This document shows positions 26,874 to 34,960 of a stretch of DNA of 64,000 nucleotides, one piece after another. The DNA lies in contig NZ_MECL01000182.1 of NCBI RefSeq assembly GCF_014596445.1, positions 1 through 64,000 on the forward strand. Direction: 5' to 3'. Both the position numbers and the translations under genes were made by a program. The DNA comes from Streptomyces sp. CBMA29. Lineage in GTDB: Bacteria > Actinomycetota > Actinomycetes > Streptomycetales > Streptomycetaceae. The notes beneath the pieces are model-generated. The model saw nothing but the letters and a program-made list of their open reading frames with translations, searched no databases and was not told where the DNA came from. The stretch's first letter is position 1; each line of letters begins with the position of its first letter.

Positions 26874-26959
26874 GACAACCCCCGGTGTTAGGCAAGTAAT
26901 TTACGTAAGCTCCTTTCCTATATGTTCAAGCAGCTTGCGCTCTGTGTCAAGGTGTTCCT

Positions 26960-27406
26960 GTGAAAAATTCCGATGCCATGAGCCTGAGCGCGGCGCTCCT
27001 CGCCGCCACCGGCTCGCTCGTCGAGGACATCCACAACGGCGTCGTGGCCCTCGGCTACACCGACCTGCGCCCCACGCACGGCTTCGTCTTCTCCCGCCTG
27101 GCCCCGTCCGGCGCGACCGTCACCGAGATCGCCGAACACCTCGGCGTCACCCGCCAGGCGGCCAGTCAGATCGTGGACGAGCTGGAACGCAAGGAATACG
27201 TCGAACGCCGCCCGCACCCCGACGACGCGCGGGCCCGACTGGTGGTGCTCACCCCGCAAGGGCGGCGGTGCACCCGCGCCGCCGAGGAGTCCGCCGCGGA
27301 AGCCGTCCAGCCCTGGATCGAACTCCTCGGCGAGGAGCGGCTGCTCGCGCTGCGCGACGAACTGGTCCGCCTCGCGCCCACCGGTCCCATCCGTCCGAGC
27401 TGGTAG
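26960..27406 (+). CDS. MarR-family regulator
   Basis: 148-residue winged-helix repressor/activator. Recognition region VTEIAEHLGVTRQAASQIVDEL, wing ERRPHPDDARARLVVLTPQG, which is the classic MarR signature. GTG 26960 follows AAGG. Divergent from the cupin gene; the shared spacer holds TTACGTAA and CAAGC-A-GCTTG palindromes that could be its operators. Confidence 0.9.
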   Translation: MKNSDAMSLSAALLAATGSLVEDIHNGVVALGYTDLRPTHGFVFSRLAPSGATVTEIAEHLGVTRQAASQIVDELERKEYVERRPHPDDARARLVVLTPQGRRCTRAAEESAAEAVQPWIELLGEERLLALRDELVRLAPTGPIRPSW

Positions 27407-27473
27407 CACGGCACGCGTCCGACCGCCGGAGGAGAACGCGGGCCGACCGCACCGGCCGTGGCAGGGTGGCGCC

Positions 27474-29114
27474 ATGAGCGACCCAGACCTCCGGCCCACC
27501 GCCCTCCGGATCATCGGGACCGTCCTCGACCCCGGCACCTGGCGCCGCTGGGACGAACCGGTGGCCGTGGCCGACCTGCCCGAAGCGGGCGACTACCGGG
27601 CGGATCTGCTCGCCGCCCGCGCGCGTACCGGCCTGGACGAGTCGGTGGTGACGGGGGAGGGGCGGATCCGGGGGCGCCGAGTGGCGCTGATGGCAGGGGA
27701 GTTCGGCTTCCTCGGCGGGTCCATCGGAGTCGCCGCGGGCACCCGGCTGGTCACGGCGGTCGAACGCGCCACCCGCGAACGGCTCCCGCTGCTGGCCACG
27801 CCCGCCTCGGGCGGCACCCGCATGCAGGAGGGGACCATCGCCTTCCTCCAGATGGTCAAGGTCACCGCCGCCATCGCCGACCACAAAGCCGCCGGACTCC
27901 CCTACCTGGTCCACCTGCGGCACCCCACGACCGGCGGGGTGCTCGCGTCCTGGGGATCGCTCGGCCACGTCACCTCGGCGGAACCCGGCGCGCTCATCGG
28001 CTTCCTGGGACCACGGGTGCACCAGGCGCTCTACGGCGAGGAGTTCCCCGCCGGAGTGCAGACCTCCGAGAATCTGCTCGCCCACGGTCTGATCGACGCG
28101 GTGCTGCCCGCGGGCGCGCTCGCCGCGGCGGCGGCCACGGCGCTCGACGTGCTCTGCGGCGAGCAAGGCCCGCTCTCGCACCGGCCCCTGACCACGCCCC
28201 AGCACGTGCCCGCGCCCGTGTCTCCGTCCGTGTCTCCGCCCACACTCGCATCTCCGCCCGCACTCGCAGGGCCAGAAGAGGGAGGACAAGGAGAGGACAC
28301 GCCGCTTTCCACGGCCGTGTCATTTCCCACGACCGCGTCACTTCCCACCGACACGGCCGACTCGCTGCGCCGCAGCCGCCGACCCGAACGCCCCGGACTG
28401 CACGACCTGTTGGCCCACGCCACCGATGTGACGCCGCTGAGCGGCACCGGCGCGGGAGAGTGCGACCCCGGACTGCTGCTGGCGCTCGCCCGCTTCGGAC
28501 CCTCGCCGTGCGTGGTACTCGGCCACGACCGTCGCCCCGCGGAGTCCGGACCCGCGCCGCTGGGACCCGCCGGGCTGCGCGAGGCACGGCGCGGGATGCG
28601 GATCGCCGCCGAACTCGGCCTGCCCCTGCTTACCGTTGTCGACACGGCGGGCGCCGCGCTCTCCCGCGAGGCGGAGGAAGGAGGTCTCGCCGCCGAGATC
28701 GCCCGCAGCCTGGCCGACCTCGTCACGCTCCCCGCGCCCACGCTGTGCCTGCTCCTCGGCCAGGGGGCGGGCGGCGGCGCTCTCGCCCTGCTGCCCGCCG
28801 ACCAGGTACTCGCCGCCCGGCACGCCTGGCTGTCCCCGCTCCCGCCCGAGGGCGCCTCCGCGATCCTCTACCGCACGACGGACCGCGCCGTCGAACTCGC
28901 CGAACAGCAGGGCATCGGCTCCGCCGCGCTGCTCGCCCACGGCATCGCGGACGCCGTCGTCCCTGAGGACCCGGACGCCGCCGACGACCCGGACGCCTTC
29001 CTCGCCCGTCTCGCACACGTCCTCGGCGCGCGCCTCGCGGACCTCCGCGCGATGGACCCCGAGCGGCGAACAGCCGCCCGCAGAGCGCGTTATCGCAGGC
29101 TGGGCGGGGTCTGA
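27474..29114 (+). CDS. Fused AccD/AccA-like carboxyltransferase
   Basis: 546-residue protein made of two crotonase-fold carboxyltransferase halves: an AccD-like part (about 1-235; TPASGGTRMQEGTIAFLQM and HPTTGGVLASWGSLGHVTSAEPGA across two lines of motif) and an AccA-like part (about 300-546; TVVDTAGAALSREAEEGGLA, GQGAGGGALAL). The AccD zinc finger is missing. The halves are joined by a Pro/Thr/Ser-rich linker (about 236-300). No biotin carboxylase or BCCP gene is near, so the substrate and partner are unknown; streptomycetes use AccB/PccB-type carboxyltransferases for acetyl- and propionyl-CoA. Starts with a weak AGGGTGG before ATG 27474. Confidence 0.78.
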   Translation: MSDPDLRPTALRIIGTVLDPGTWRRWDEPVAVADLPEAGDYRADLLAARARTGLDESVVTGEGRIRGRRVALMAGEFGFLGGSIGVAAGTRLVTAVERATRERLPLLATPASGGTRMQEGTIAFLQMVKVTAAIADHKAAGLPYLVHLRHPTTGGVLASWGSLGHVTSAEPGALIGFLGPRVHQALYGEEFPAGVQTSENLLAHGLIDAVLPAGALAAAAATALDVLCGEQGPLSHRPLTTPQHVPAPVSPSVSPPTLASPPALAGPEEGGQGEDTPLSTAVSFPTTASLPTDTADSLRRSRRPERPGLHDLLAHATDVTPLSGTGAGECDPGLLLALARFGPSPCVVLGHDRRPAESGPAPLGPAGLREARRGMRIAAELGLPLLTVVDTAGAALSREAEEGGLAAEIARSLADLVTLPAPTLCLLLGQGAGGGALALLPADQVLAARHAWLSPLPPEGASAILYRTTDRAVELAEQQGIGSAALLAHGIADAVVPEDPDAADDPDAFLARLAHVLGARLADLRAMDPERRTAARRARYRRLGGV

Positions 29115-29149
29115 GGGGCATTGTCAGTGGTGGGTGGCAGGCTTTTCCC

Positions 29150-30280
29150 ATGAGCACCGAGACGGACAACCGCGACTTCTGGGACGGCGAAGCCGACCGC
29201 TTCGACGACGAGCCCGACCACGGCCTGCGCGACCCGGGGGTCAGGGGCGCCTGGGCCATACGGCTGCGCTCGTGGCTGCCCGGGACGCCGTCCGACGTGC
29301 TCGACCTCGGCTGCGGCACCGGAAGCCTCGCGTTGCTCGCGGCCGATGCGGGACACCGGATCACCGCTGTCGACTCATCGACAAAGATGGTCGCGCGGGC
29401 CGAGGAGAAGCTGGCGGGTACGGGGGCGCGGGTGCTGGTCGGCGACGCTGCCCGGCCGCCGGTCGGCCCCGCCGGATTCGATGTCGTCCTCGTCCGGCAC
29501 GTGCTGTGGACCCTGCCGGATCCGGCGGCCGTACTGCGGCACTGGGCGGGGTTGCTGCGGCCGGGCGGCAGGCTCGTACTGGTCGAAGGACGCTGGGGCG
29601 CGATCAGCCCGGTCGGCATCGGGGCCGCGGAACTCGTCGAGCTGACCGCGCCGCTCGGCGGCCGGCTGGTGATCGAACAGCTCGGGCACGACGCCGCGTT
29701 GTGGGGCCGCGAGGTCGAGGACGAGCGGTACGCGGCGGTGCTCCGACCGCCCGCGCCCCAACGGCACAAGGAGATCGTCGACGTCCATCTGCTGCTGCTC
29801 CGCGGCGACGAGGTGCTGCTCGCCCGCCGGTCGGGCACCGGCTACGCGGACGGTCTGCTGCACGCGCCGTCCGGACACCTGGAGGACGGCGAGGACGTCA
29901 GAAGCGGCATGATCCGCGAGGCCCGCGAGGAGATCGGGATCGAGCTGGAGCCGGAGGAGTTGGCGGTCGCCCTGGTGATGCAGCACCGCGCACCGGACCG
30001 CGCGGCCAGGATCGGCTGGTTCTTCACGGCCGAATACGGCAGCGGCGGCGAGCCCGTCAACCGTGAGCCCGACAAGTGCTCTGAGCTGGGCTGGTACCGG
30101 CTGGACGCCCTGCCCGACGACATGGTGGCGTACTGCCGGGCGGGCATCGACGCCTACCGGAGCGGGCAGCCGTTCCTGCTCCACCTGCACGAGAGCGGGG
30201 ACCCGATCGCCCACGACCCGGCCGGTAGCGGCCGAGCGGTGCCGTTGCCACCGTCCGCTGTGCCAGGATCCCGGATATGA
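29150..30280 (+). CDS. Bifunctional SAM methyltransferase / Nudix hydrolase
   Basis: 376-residue fusion. N-terminal class I methyltransferase (about 1-200): DVLDLGCGTGSLALLAADAG is motif I, and GFDVVLVRHVLWTLPDPAAVL is the catalytic-region strand. C-terminal Nudix domain (about 212-345) with the box GHLEDGEDVRSGMIREAREE followed by IGI, matching GX5EX7REUXEEXGU. Nudix parts cleave a nucleoside diphosphate linked to X; the methyltransferase may act on the same or a linked metabolite. The stop overlaps the next start (ATGA), so the YtrA-type regulator is co-translated. Confidence 0.88.
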   Translation: MSTETDNRDFWDGEADRFDDEPDHGLRDPGVRGAWAIRLRSWLPGTPSDVLDLGCGTGSLALLAADAGHRITAVDSSTKMVARAEEKLAGTGARVLVGDAARPPVGPAGFDVVLVRHVLWTLPDPAAVLRHWAGLLRPGGRLVLVEGRWGAISPVGIGAAELVELTAPLGGRLVIEQLGHDAALWGREVEDERYAAVLRPPAPQRHKEIVDVHLLLLRGDEVLLARRSGTGYADGLLHAPSGHLEDGEDVRSGMIREAREEIGIELEPEELAVALVMQHRAPDRAARIGWFFTAEYGSGGEPVNREPDKCSELGWYRLDALPDDMVAYCRAGIDAYRSGQPFLLHLHESGDPIAHDPAGSGRAVPLPPSAVPGSRI

Positions 30281-30648
30281 GCCTGAAGATCACCGTAGAC
30301 GCGGACGCGGCCACCGCCCCGTACGAGCAACTGCGCGGGCAGATCGCGGAAGAGGCCCGCGAGGGCCGCCTTCCGGTCGGCTACAAGCTGCCGACCGTAC
30401 GGGGACTCGCCGAGCAGTTGGGGCTTGCGGCCAACACGGTCGCCAAGGCGTACCGCGCGCTGGAGGCCGACGGGGTGATCGAGACCCGCGGCAGGCACGG
30501 CACCTATATCGCCGCCGCCGACGCCCGCGCACGGGAAGTGGCCGCCGCGGCGGCGGAGTACGTGGCACGCACGCGTCGCCTCGGGCTCGACCGGGACGCC
30601 GCGCGGGCCGCGGTGGACGAGGCGCTGCGCGCCGTCGACGAGACCTAG
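30277..30648 (+). CDS. GntR regulator, YtrA subfamily
   Basis: 123-residue, short GntR regulator. The winged helix covers about 10-80 with LPTVRGLAEQLGLAANTVAKAY and GVIETRGRHGTYI. The C-terminal part is only about 40 residues, as in YtrA-type proteins, which usually control adjacent ABC transporters; none is present here. It begins inside the stop of the methyltransferase-Nudix gene. Confidence 0.88.
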   Translation: MSLKITVDADAATAPYEQLRGQIAEEAREGRLPVGYKLPTVRGLAEQLGLAANTVAKAYRALEADGVIETRGRHGTYIAAADARAREVAAAAAEYVARTRRLGLDRDAARAAVDEALRAVDET

Positions 30649-30814
30649 AACCCCGGATCCCGGAGGTTCTCGCTCTCGGAGGGGCACCAACGTGGCAGGT
30701 CGGCGGCCGGGGGGCCGCCGGTGGCGGCGTAGGTCACGCGTTCCAGCAGTTCCGGTGCCCGCCGAGAGCGGCCCAGGCGTGCCGGGCCGCCGTCTCGGTG
30801 TCTTCTGTCGCCAT
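30645..30814 (-). pseudogene. Remnant of a CoA-transferase N-terminus, frameshifted
   Basis: From ATG 30814 the frame gives MATEDTETAARHAWAALGG and then breaks; after a one-base shift near 30758 the other frame continues APELLERVTYAATGGPPA and ADLPRW. Together this reads like the first 45 residues of family III (CaiB/BaiF-type) CoA-transferases of streptomycetes. The rest of the gene is absent and the shifted frame ends at a stop shared with the GntR end. I infer decay of a once longer gene; a short unrelated peptide remains possible. Confidence 0.45.
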
Positions 30815-30843
30815 GTATCTGGGGCGGGGAATCACCGGCGCTA

Positions 30844-32013
30844 CTAGAGGTAGAGGCCGTCCGACGCCTGGGCGGGGACGGGCAGGGCGGCCGTGCTGCC
30901 GCGGCGGAGCGCGTACAACTCGGCGAGGGTGGCGCCTTCGCGGCCGATGCCCTCGGGAGTGCCGAGCCAGTTGACGGCCTCGTCACGGGTCAGCGGGCCG
31001 ACCTCGATCCTGGCCAGGCAGCGGCCCGGCCGGACCACCGCAGGGTGCAGGCGTTCCAGATCCTCGTTGGTGGTGATGCCGACCAGCACATTGCGGCCCT
31101 GGCCGAGCAGCCCGTCCGTGAGATTGAGCAGCCGGGACAGCGCCTGGCCGGTCTGGTGCTTGGCCTGGCCCCGGATCAGCTCGTCGCAGTCCTCCAGCAG
31201 CAGGAGCCGCCAGCGACCGCCCGCCGTGCCGTCGTCCTCGCCGATGGCGATGTCCATCAGATAGCCGACGTCGTTGAAGAGCCGCTCGGGGTCGAGCACG
31301 CAGTCGACCTGGCACCAGTCGCGCCAGGACCGGGCCAGGGTGCGCAGCGCAGAGGTCTTGCCGGTTCCGGGCGGGCCGTGGAGCAGCAGCAGACGGCCGG
31401 TGATGTCGTCGGCCGTGAGCTTCATCAGGCCGTCCATCGAGTCGGCGACCGGCGCGGTGTAGTTCCCGCGCAGCTCCTCCCACGTGGCGGCGGAGATCTG
31501 CCGGGTGGTGCGGTGCGGCCCGCGGCGCGGCGAGACGTACCAGAAGCCCATGGTGACGTTCTCGGGCTGCGGCTCCGGCTCGTCCTCGGCGTCGTCGACG
31601 GAGGACTTCAGCACCTGCTCGGCCAGTTCGTCCGTGACGGCGGCCACGGTGACGTCGGCGCCGCGGTTCCAGCGGGAGATGAGGACGGTCCAGCCGTCGC
31701 CCTCGGCCAGGGTGGCGCTGCGGTCCTTGTCGCGGGCCTGGCGCAGTACCACCGCGTCCGGCGGCAGCAGCGTGAGGCCGGACTTCACGTTCTCCAGCGA
31801 GGCGCCGCGCGAGAACGGCTGCTCGCCCGAGGTGAACCGGCCCAGGAAGAGGGCGTCCACGACATCGGACGGGGAGTCGCTGTCGTCCAGTCGCAGATGG
31901 ACGGGGAGCGCCTGGTGCGGGGCGGTGGCGGCGGTCGGCTCGGCGGCCGGTCCCTTGCCGGTTCCGGTGGTGGGCGGCACTTGCCTCCTCGGTTCACTGG
32001 GTGTCGCGGACAT
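30844..32013 (-). CDS. DUF5925 AAA ATPase
   Basis: 389-residue cytoplasmic protein found widely in streptomycetes. N-terminal DUF5925 region (about 25-170: LRLDDSDSPSDVVDALFLG, TVLISRWNRGADVTV) then an AAA ATPase domain with Walker A GPPGTGKTSAL (about 214-224), Walker B LLLLEDCDEL (about 270) and sensor NVLVGITTNEDLERLHPAV. The arginine finger is in RPGRCL. Role unknown; AAA proteins of this kind remodel a protein partner. Start MSATPSEP at 32013; MGRMSATP at 32022 also possible. Confidence 0.88.
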   Translation of the reverse strand: MSATPSEPRRQVPPTTGTGKGPAAEPTAATAPHQALPVHLRLDDSDSPSDVVDALFLGRFTSGEQPFSRGASLENVKSGLTLLPPDAVVLRQARDKDRSATLAEGDGWTVLISRWNRGADVTVAAVTDELAEQVLKSSVDDAEDEPEPQPENVTMGFWYVSPRRGPHRTTRQISAATWEELRGNYTAPVADSMDGLMKLTADDITGRLLLLHGPPGTGKTSALRTLARSWRDWCQVDCVLDPERLFNDVGYLMDIAIGEDDGTAGGRWRLLLLEDCDELIRGQAKHQTGQALSRLLNLTDGLLGQGRNVLVGITTNEDLERLHPAVVRPGRCLARIEVGPLTRDEAVNWLGTPEGIGREGATLAELYALRRGSTAALPVPAQASDGLYL

Positions 32014-32403
32014 GCGGCCCATGATCCGGCACGCGGGCCCGATTCGCCCAGTCTTTTTCCATGCCGGGCCTCCCACCACGCCGTTGGTGGATTCATACCG
32101 TCTTGTCGGTATTTAGCGAGCGAGGGTCCGGGCGGCTTGAACTTCTCGTACAAGCGTACGTCCACGCTCGTGGGTGTCCCCGGCGGGGCGGTGGGGGAGA
32201 CCCACGGGAACGGCACTGTTGCCAGGTCACAGCGGTCGCCGAGGATCGGGCGGCTGAGCTGGGCACATGCCCCTGGAACGTCAACACCCTTGAGGAGAAG
32301 GTGAATACGGCGTCTCGAATGAGTCCAGGATGCGCACGTGACGTGGCGGGGCGATAGGGTTAGCCTGCCCGAGCCGGGTGCCCTCGTAAGGGTGGGGAGA
32401 GTA
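32014..32403. other. Intergenic region before the small basic protein
   Basis: 390 bases with no protein that resembles a family. It holds the promoter of the AAA gene on one side and that of the small protein on the other. A -10-like TAGGGT and a TTAGCCT stretch at about 32357-32365 lie about 40 bases before the small gene. A weak 18-codon frame at 32301 with GAGGAG just before it could be a leader peptide, but is not called. Confidence 0.4.
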
Positions 32404-32667
32404 ATGGAACAGATAGCGATGCACAGCAGGCCACGAGTGCCTGCCATCAACTGCGGTACAGGCGCGTCCAGTGCGCGCCTCGACCGGCACCTCGCGATAC
32501 TGGCCGGGCCTGCCCTGCCCCAGCGCGACACAGAGGAAGCGACTGTGCTGATGCAGGAGCTGACCTCGCGCAACACCGTGCACACCAAGGCCAACCGCGG
32601 TGCGAGGGTGTCGCTCTTCGCGCCGCTGCGACGGCTGCGGAGATCGCTGTTCGGCAACCGAGGCTGA
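32404..32667 (+). CDS. Small basic protein, unknown
   Basis: 87 residues (MEQIAMHSRPR...), unknown function. The N-terminal half is neutral with a single Cys, the middle carries GPALPQRDTEEATVLMQELT and the last 30 residues are strongly basic (ANRGARVSLFAPLRRL, RRSLFGNRG), perhaps contacting nucleic acid or membrane. GGGGAGAG four bases before the ATG is a strong ribosome binding site and codon use has a GC-rich third position, so the gene is credible. Internal ATG 32419 is an alternative. Confidence 0.55.
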   Translation: MEQIAMHSRPRVPAINCGTGASSARLDRHLAILAGPALPQRDTEEATVLMQELTSRNTVHTKANRGARVSLFAPLRRLRRSLFGNRG

Positions 32668-32930
32668 GTCCGCTCCGCCCTCTCCCAGGACTCGGACTCC
32701 CAGGTCCCGCCCTCCCCTGACCTCGGTCGGGGCGGGGACCGGCCAGGTGCTCGGATCGTCCGGCGGCCACACCGTCCCGGCTCGGCGCTGCTTCGCGCGG
32801 CGCTTCGGTGTGTGCCCGCCGCGGCCGTCCCTCCCCACCGGACGGTCCGCCGCGACGCCAGGTCGCACGGACACCCTTCACCCGGCCACAGCGGGACCGC
32901 TCATGACAAGGTCGTTCACGGCACGGCTGG

Positions 32931-34199
32931 TCACAGCAGGGCGAACTGCCCGTCCGGCCCTTCCTCGTGGTGTTCCAGCACGGAGGCGGGCCTGCGCCTG
33001 GCGGCGGGCACCGGCAGTACGCCGCCCGCCCGCAGCTCGGCCGTCGTGATCGTCTCGCCGCGCACCGCCAGACGGCGCGCCAGACCCTCGCGGTCCTCGC
33101 GCAGACCGGCCAGCAGCGTCAGCACACTGATCAGCTCCAGCAGTTCCGACGTGGTGGCCCGCGTCCACGCGGCGGGCCGCAGCGCCTCCAGGGTCCCCGG
33201 CGCACCCGGCGCCGTACGCCGCTCGAACCACGCCTCGATCACCCGCACCCCACCCGCGGTGACGTCCCAGGCGGCTGGTGAGACCGGCGAGATCCGGCCG
33301 TCGCCGATCAGCAGCGCCCGCTCGTCCGGGTCGTACGACAACTCCCCGGCGGCCGGGGCGTCCGGCAGCGGTGAGCGTACGTAAGGGCGGCTTCCGCCGG
33401 GCAGCCGGAGCCGACCGGCGTCGCGTCCCCCGGCGGGGTCGGCGAACCGCGTCCCGTGGGTCTGGAGCCACAAGGTCCGGCGTCCGAGCGCCAGCCCCTC
33501 CTGCCAGAGCGCGGGATCGCGGGGCAGCGGTACGAGGGCGCCGCCGGGGCCCGGCCGCGCCGCCGCGCCGATCCAGGCCAGTACGTCGGCCGCGGCGACC
33601 TCGGTGCCCAGCCGCGCGGAGAGCAGGGCGGTCAGCCCCGGTGCGATGTTGGGGTCCCGGCCGCCCGGCTGCCGGAACAGCGGCCGTATCCAGCCCGGCC
33701 GCCCGGCCGGGGAGCGACCGTCGGGCAGCAGCGCGCAGAACACCACGGCGGGCTCCCGCGCCCCGGACTCCGCCACTGACACGGGCCGTGCCTGATACGC
33801 CTGTTCCAGCGCGAAGACCTGCCGGTCGTCGGCCGTCCGCCATATCTCGGCCCGCGCCACGTCGATCAGCCGGTGGTTGGGTATCAGCCACTGCCGGTCG
33901 TACGGGCCGTGCTGCACCCGCACCGGCTCGGGGCAGCGACCGGTCTCGCCGGCCAGCGCGGTGGTCGGGGTGCGGTGGCCCGGCAACTGCGCGACGGGCG
34001 TGTGCAGATTCCTGGCCCGCGTCGGATGCAGCAGCGCCGACCGGGCGTCCTGGTCCGCGGTGCCGGTGAACAGCGCCCACCGGGCACGCAGACAGGAAGG
34101 TTCCGCGGCCATCGGCCAGCCACGGCCGATCCGCAACGGGCGTACGGACCACGGCATCACGTCGTGCAGCAAAGGCGCGTCATTGCTCACCGCACGCAT
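32931..34199 (-). CDS. Type ISP restriction-modification C-terminal-domain protein, orphan
   Basis: 422-residue protein that resembles only the C-terminal (target-recognition) domain of type ISP restriction-modification enzymes; in streptomycetes such proteins stand alone. Marks: MPWSVRPLRIGRGWPM, CPEPVRVQHGPYDRQWLIPNH split by the conserved HRLIDVARAEIWR, FCALLPDGRSPAGRPGWIRP and LSYDPDERALLIGDGRISPV. There is no methyltransferase, helicase or nuclease domain and no partner gene, so it is not a complete R-M system. The C-terminus is a charged tail (EHHEEGPDGQFALL). Confidence 0.8.
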   Translation of the reverse strand: MRAVSNDAPLLHDVMPWSVRPLRIGRGWPMAAEPSCLRARWALFTGTADQDARSALLHPTRARNLHTPVAQLPGHRTPTTALAGETGRCPEPVRVQHGPYDRQWLIPNHRLIDVARAEIWRTADDRQVFALEQAYQARPVSVAESGAREPAVVFCALLPDGRSPAGRPGWIRPLFRQPGGRDPNIAPGLTALLSARLGTEVAAADVLAWIGAAARPGPGGALVPLPRDPALWQEGLALGRRTLWLQTHGTRFADPAGGRDAGRLRLPGGSRPYVRSPLPDAPAAGELSYDPDERALLIGDGRISPVSPAAWDVTAGGVRVIEAWFERRTAPGAPGTLEALRPAAWTRATTSELLELISVLTLLAGLREDREGLARRLAVRGETITTAELRAGGVLPVPAARRRPASVLEHHEEGPDGQFALL

Positions 34200-34213
34200 G
34201 CTACTGACGACCC

Positions 34214-34960
34214 TCAGGGTGCCTCCATCGTCACCGTGAACGAGAAGCGGTCACCCCGGTAATGGATGCGCACCACGTCCACCGCCCGGCCCGACTCGTC
34301 GTAGGTCACCCCGGTGTAGTGCAATATCGGGCTCAGCAGCGGCACTCGCAGCAGCCGGGCCGTCTCGGGATCGGCCAGCCGCGCCTCCACGGTGTCGGTG
34401 ATCCGGCTGATCCGCACGCCGAGCACGTCCCGCAGCACCTTCGTCATCGGCCACCGCTCCAGGTCGGCGAGGTCGATCCGGGCGCCGAGTTCCGGACGTA
34501 CGAAATTCTCCGCCCAGTTGGTGGGCTCACCGCTCTCGTCACAGCGCAGCCTGCGGTAGGCCATGGCCTGGTCGAGGTCGGGGAAATACTCGGCGGCCCC
34601 CGGCGGCAGCGGCTCGGAACCGTAGCGCAGCACCGCCGTACGGCCGCCGGACTGCTGCGCCACGATCGCGTCCACCGAGCCGAGCAGCTTCACCGGCGCC
34701 CCGCGCAGCGCGGTCGGCTCGATGAAGGTGCCGCGCCTGCGGTGCCGGCTGATCAGGCCCTCGTCCTCCAACTCCTTGAGCGCCTGCCGCATGGTGAGGA
34801 CGCTCACCCCGTAGTGTCCGGCCAGCTCGTCCTCGGTGGGCAGCCGCAGCGGGGCCTCCGCGTGGCGGCCCAGTATCGAGGCCCGCAACGACTGCGAGAC
34901 CTGGTACCACAGCGGCAACTTGCGGTTCAGGACGAGGGAGTCGGGGGCGAAGGACGTCAC
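34214..34960 (-). CDS. GntR/UTRA regulator coupled to hmgA
   Basis: 248-residue HutC-type GntR regulator. DNA-binding winged helix at the N-terminus ([28 protein letters not shown]), then a UTRA ligand domain from about 105 to the end ([35 protein letters not shown]). It starts at GTG 34960, which overlaps the hmgA stop (GTGA), so the two are translated together. It likely senses a tyrosine-catabolism metabolite and controls the hmgA promoter palindrome at 36322-36355. Confidence 0.88.
   Translation of the reverse strand: MTSFAPDSLVLNRKLPLWYQVSQSLRASILGRHAEAPLRLPTEDELAGHYGVSVLTMRQALKELEDEGLISRHRRRGTFIEPTALRGAPVKLLGSVDAIVAQQSGGRTAVLRYGSEPLPPGAAEYFPDLDQAMAYRRLRCDESGEPTNWAENFVRPELGARIDLADLERWPMTKVLRDVLGVRISRITDTVEARLADPETARLLRVPLLSPILHYTGVTYDESGRAVDVVRIHYRGDRFSFTVTMEAP

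Noticed and set aside
32301-32357. An 18-codon frame with GAGGAG nearby
   Set aside because: Too short to tell from chance and the spacing to GTG is poor.
32355-32376. A weak iron-box-like TTAGCCT sequence before the small protein gene
   Set aside because: Only about 10 of 19 positions fit the IdeR/DmdR consensus.
32931-34199. A complete restriction-modification defence system
   Set aside because: Only the C-terminal-type domain is present; no methyltransferase, helicase or nuclease gene adjoins it.
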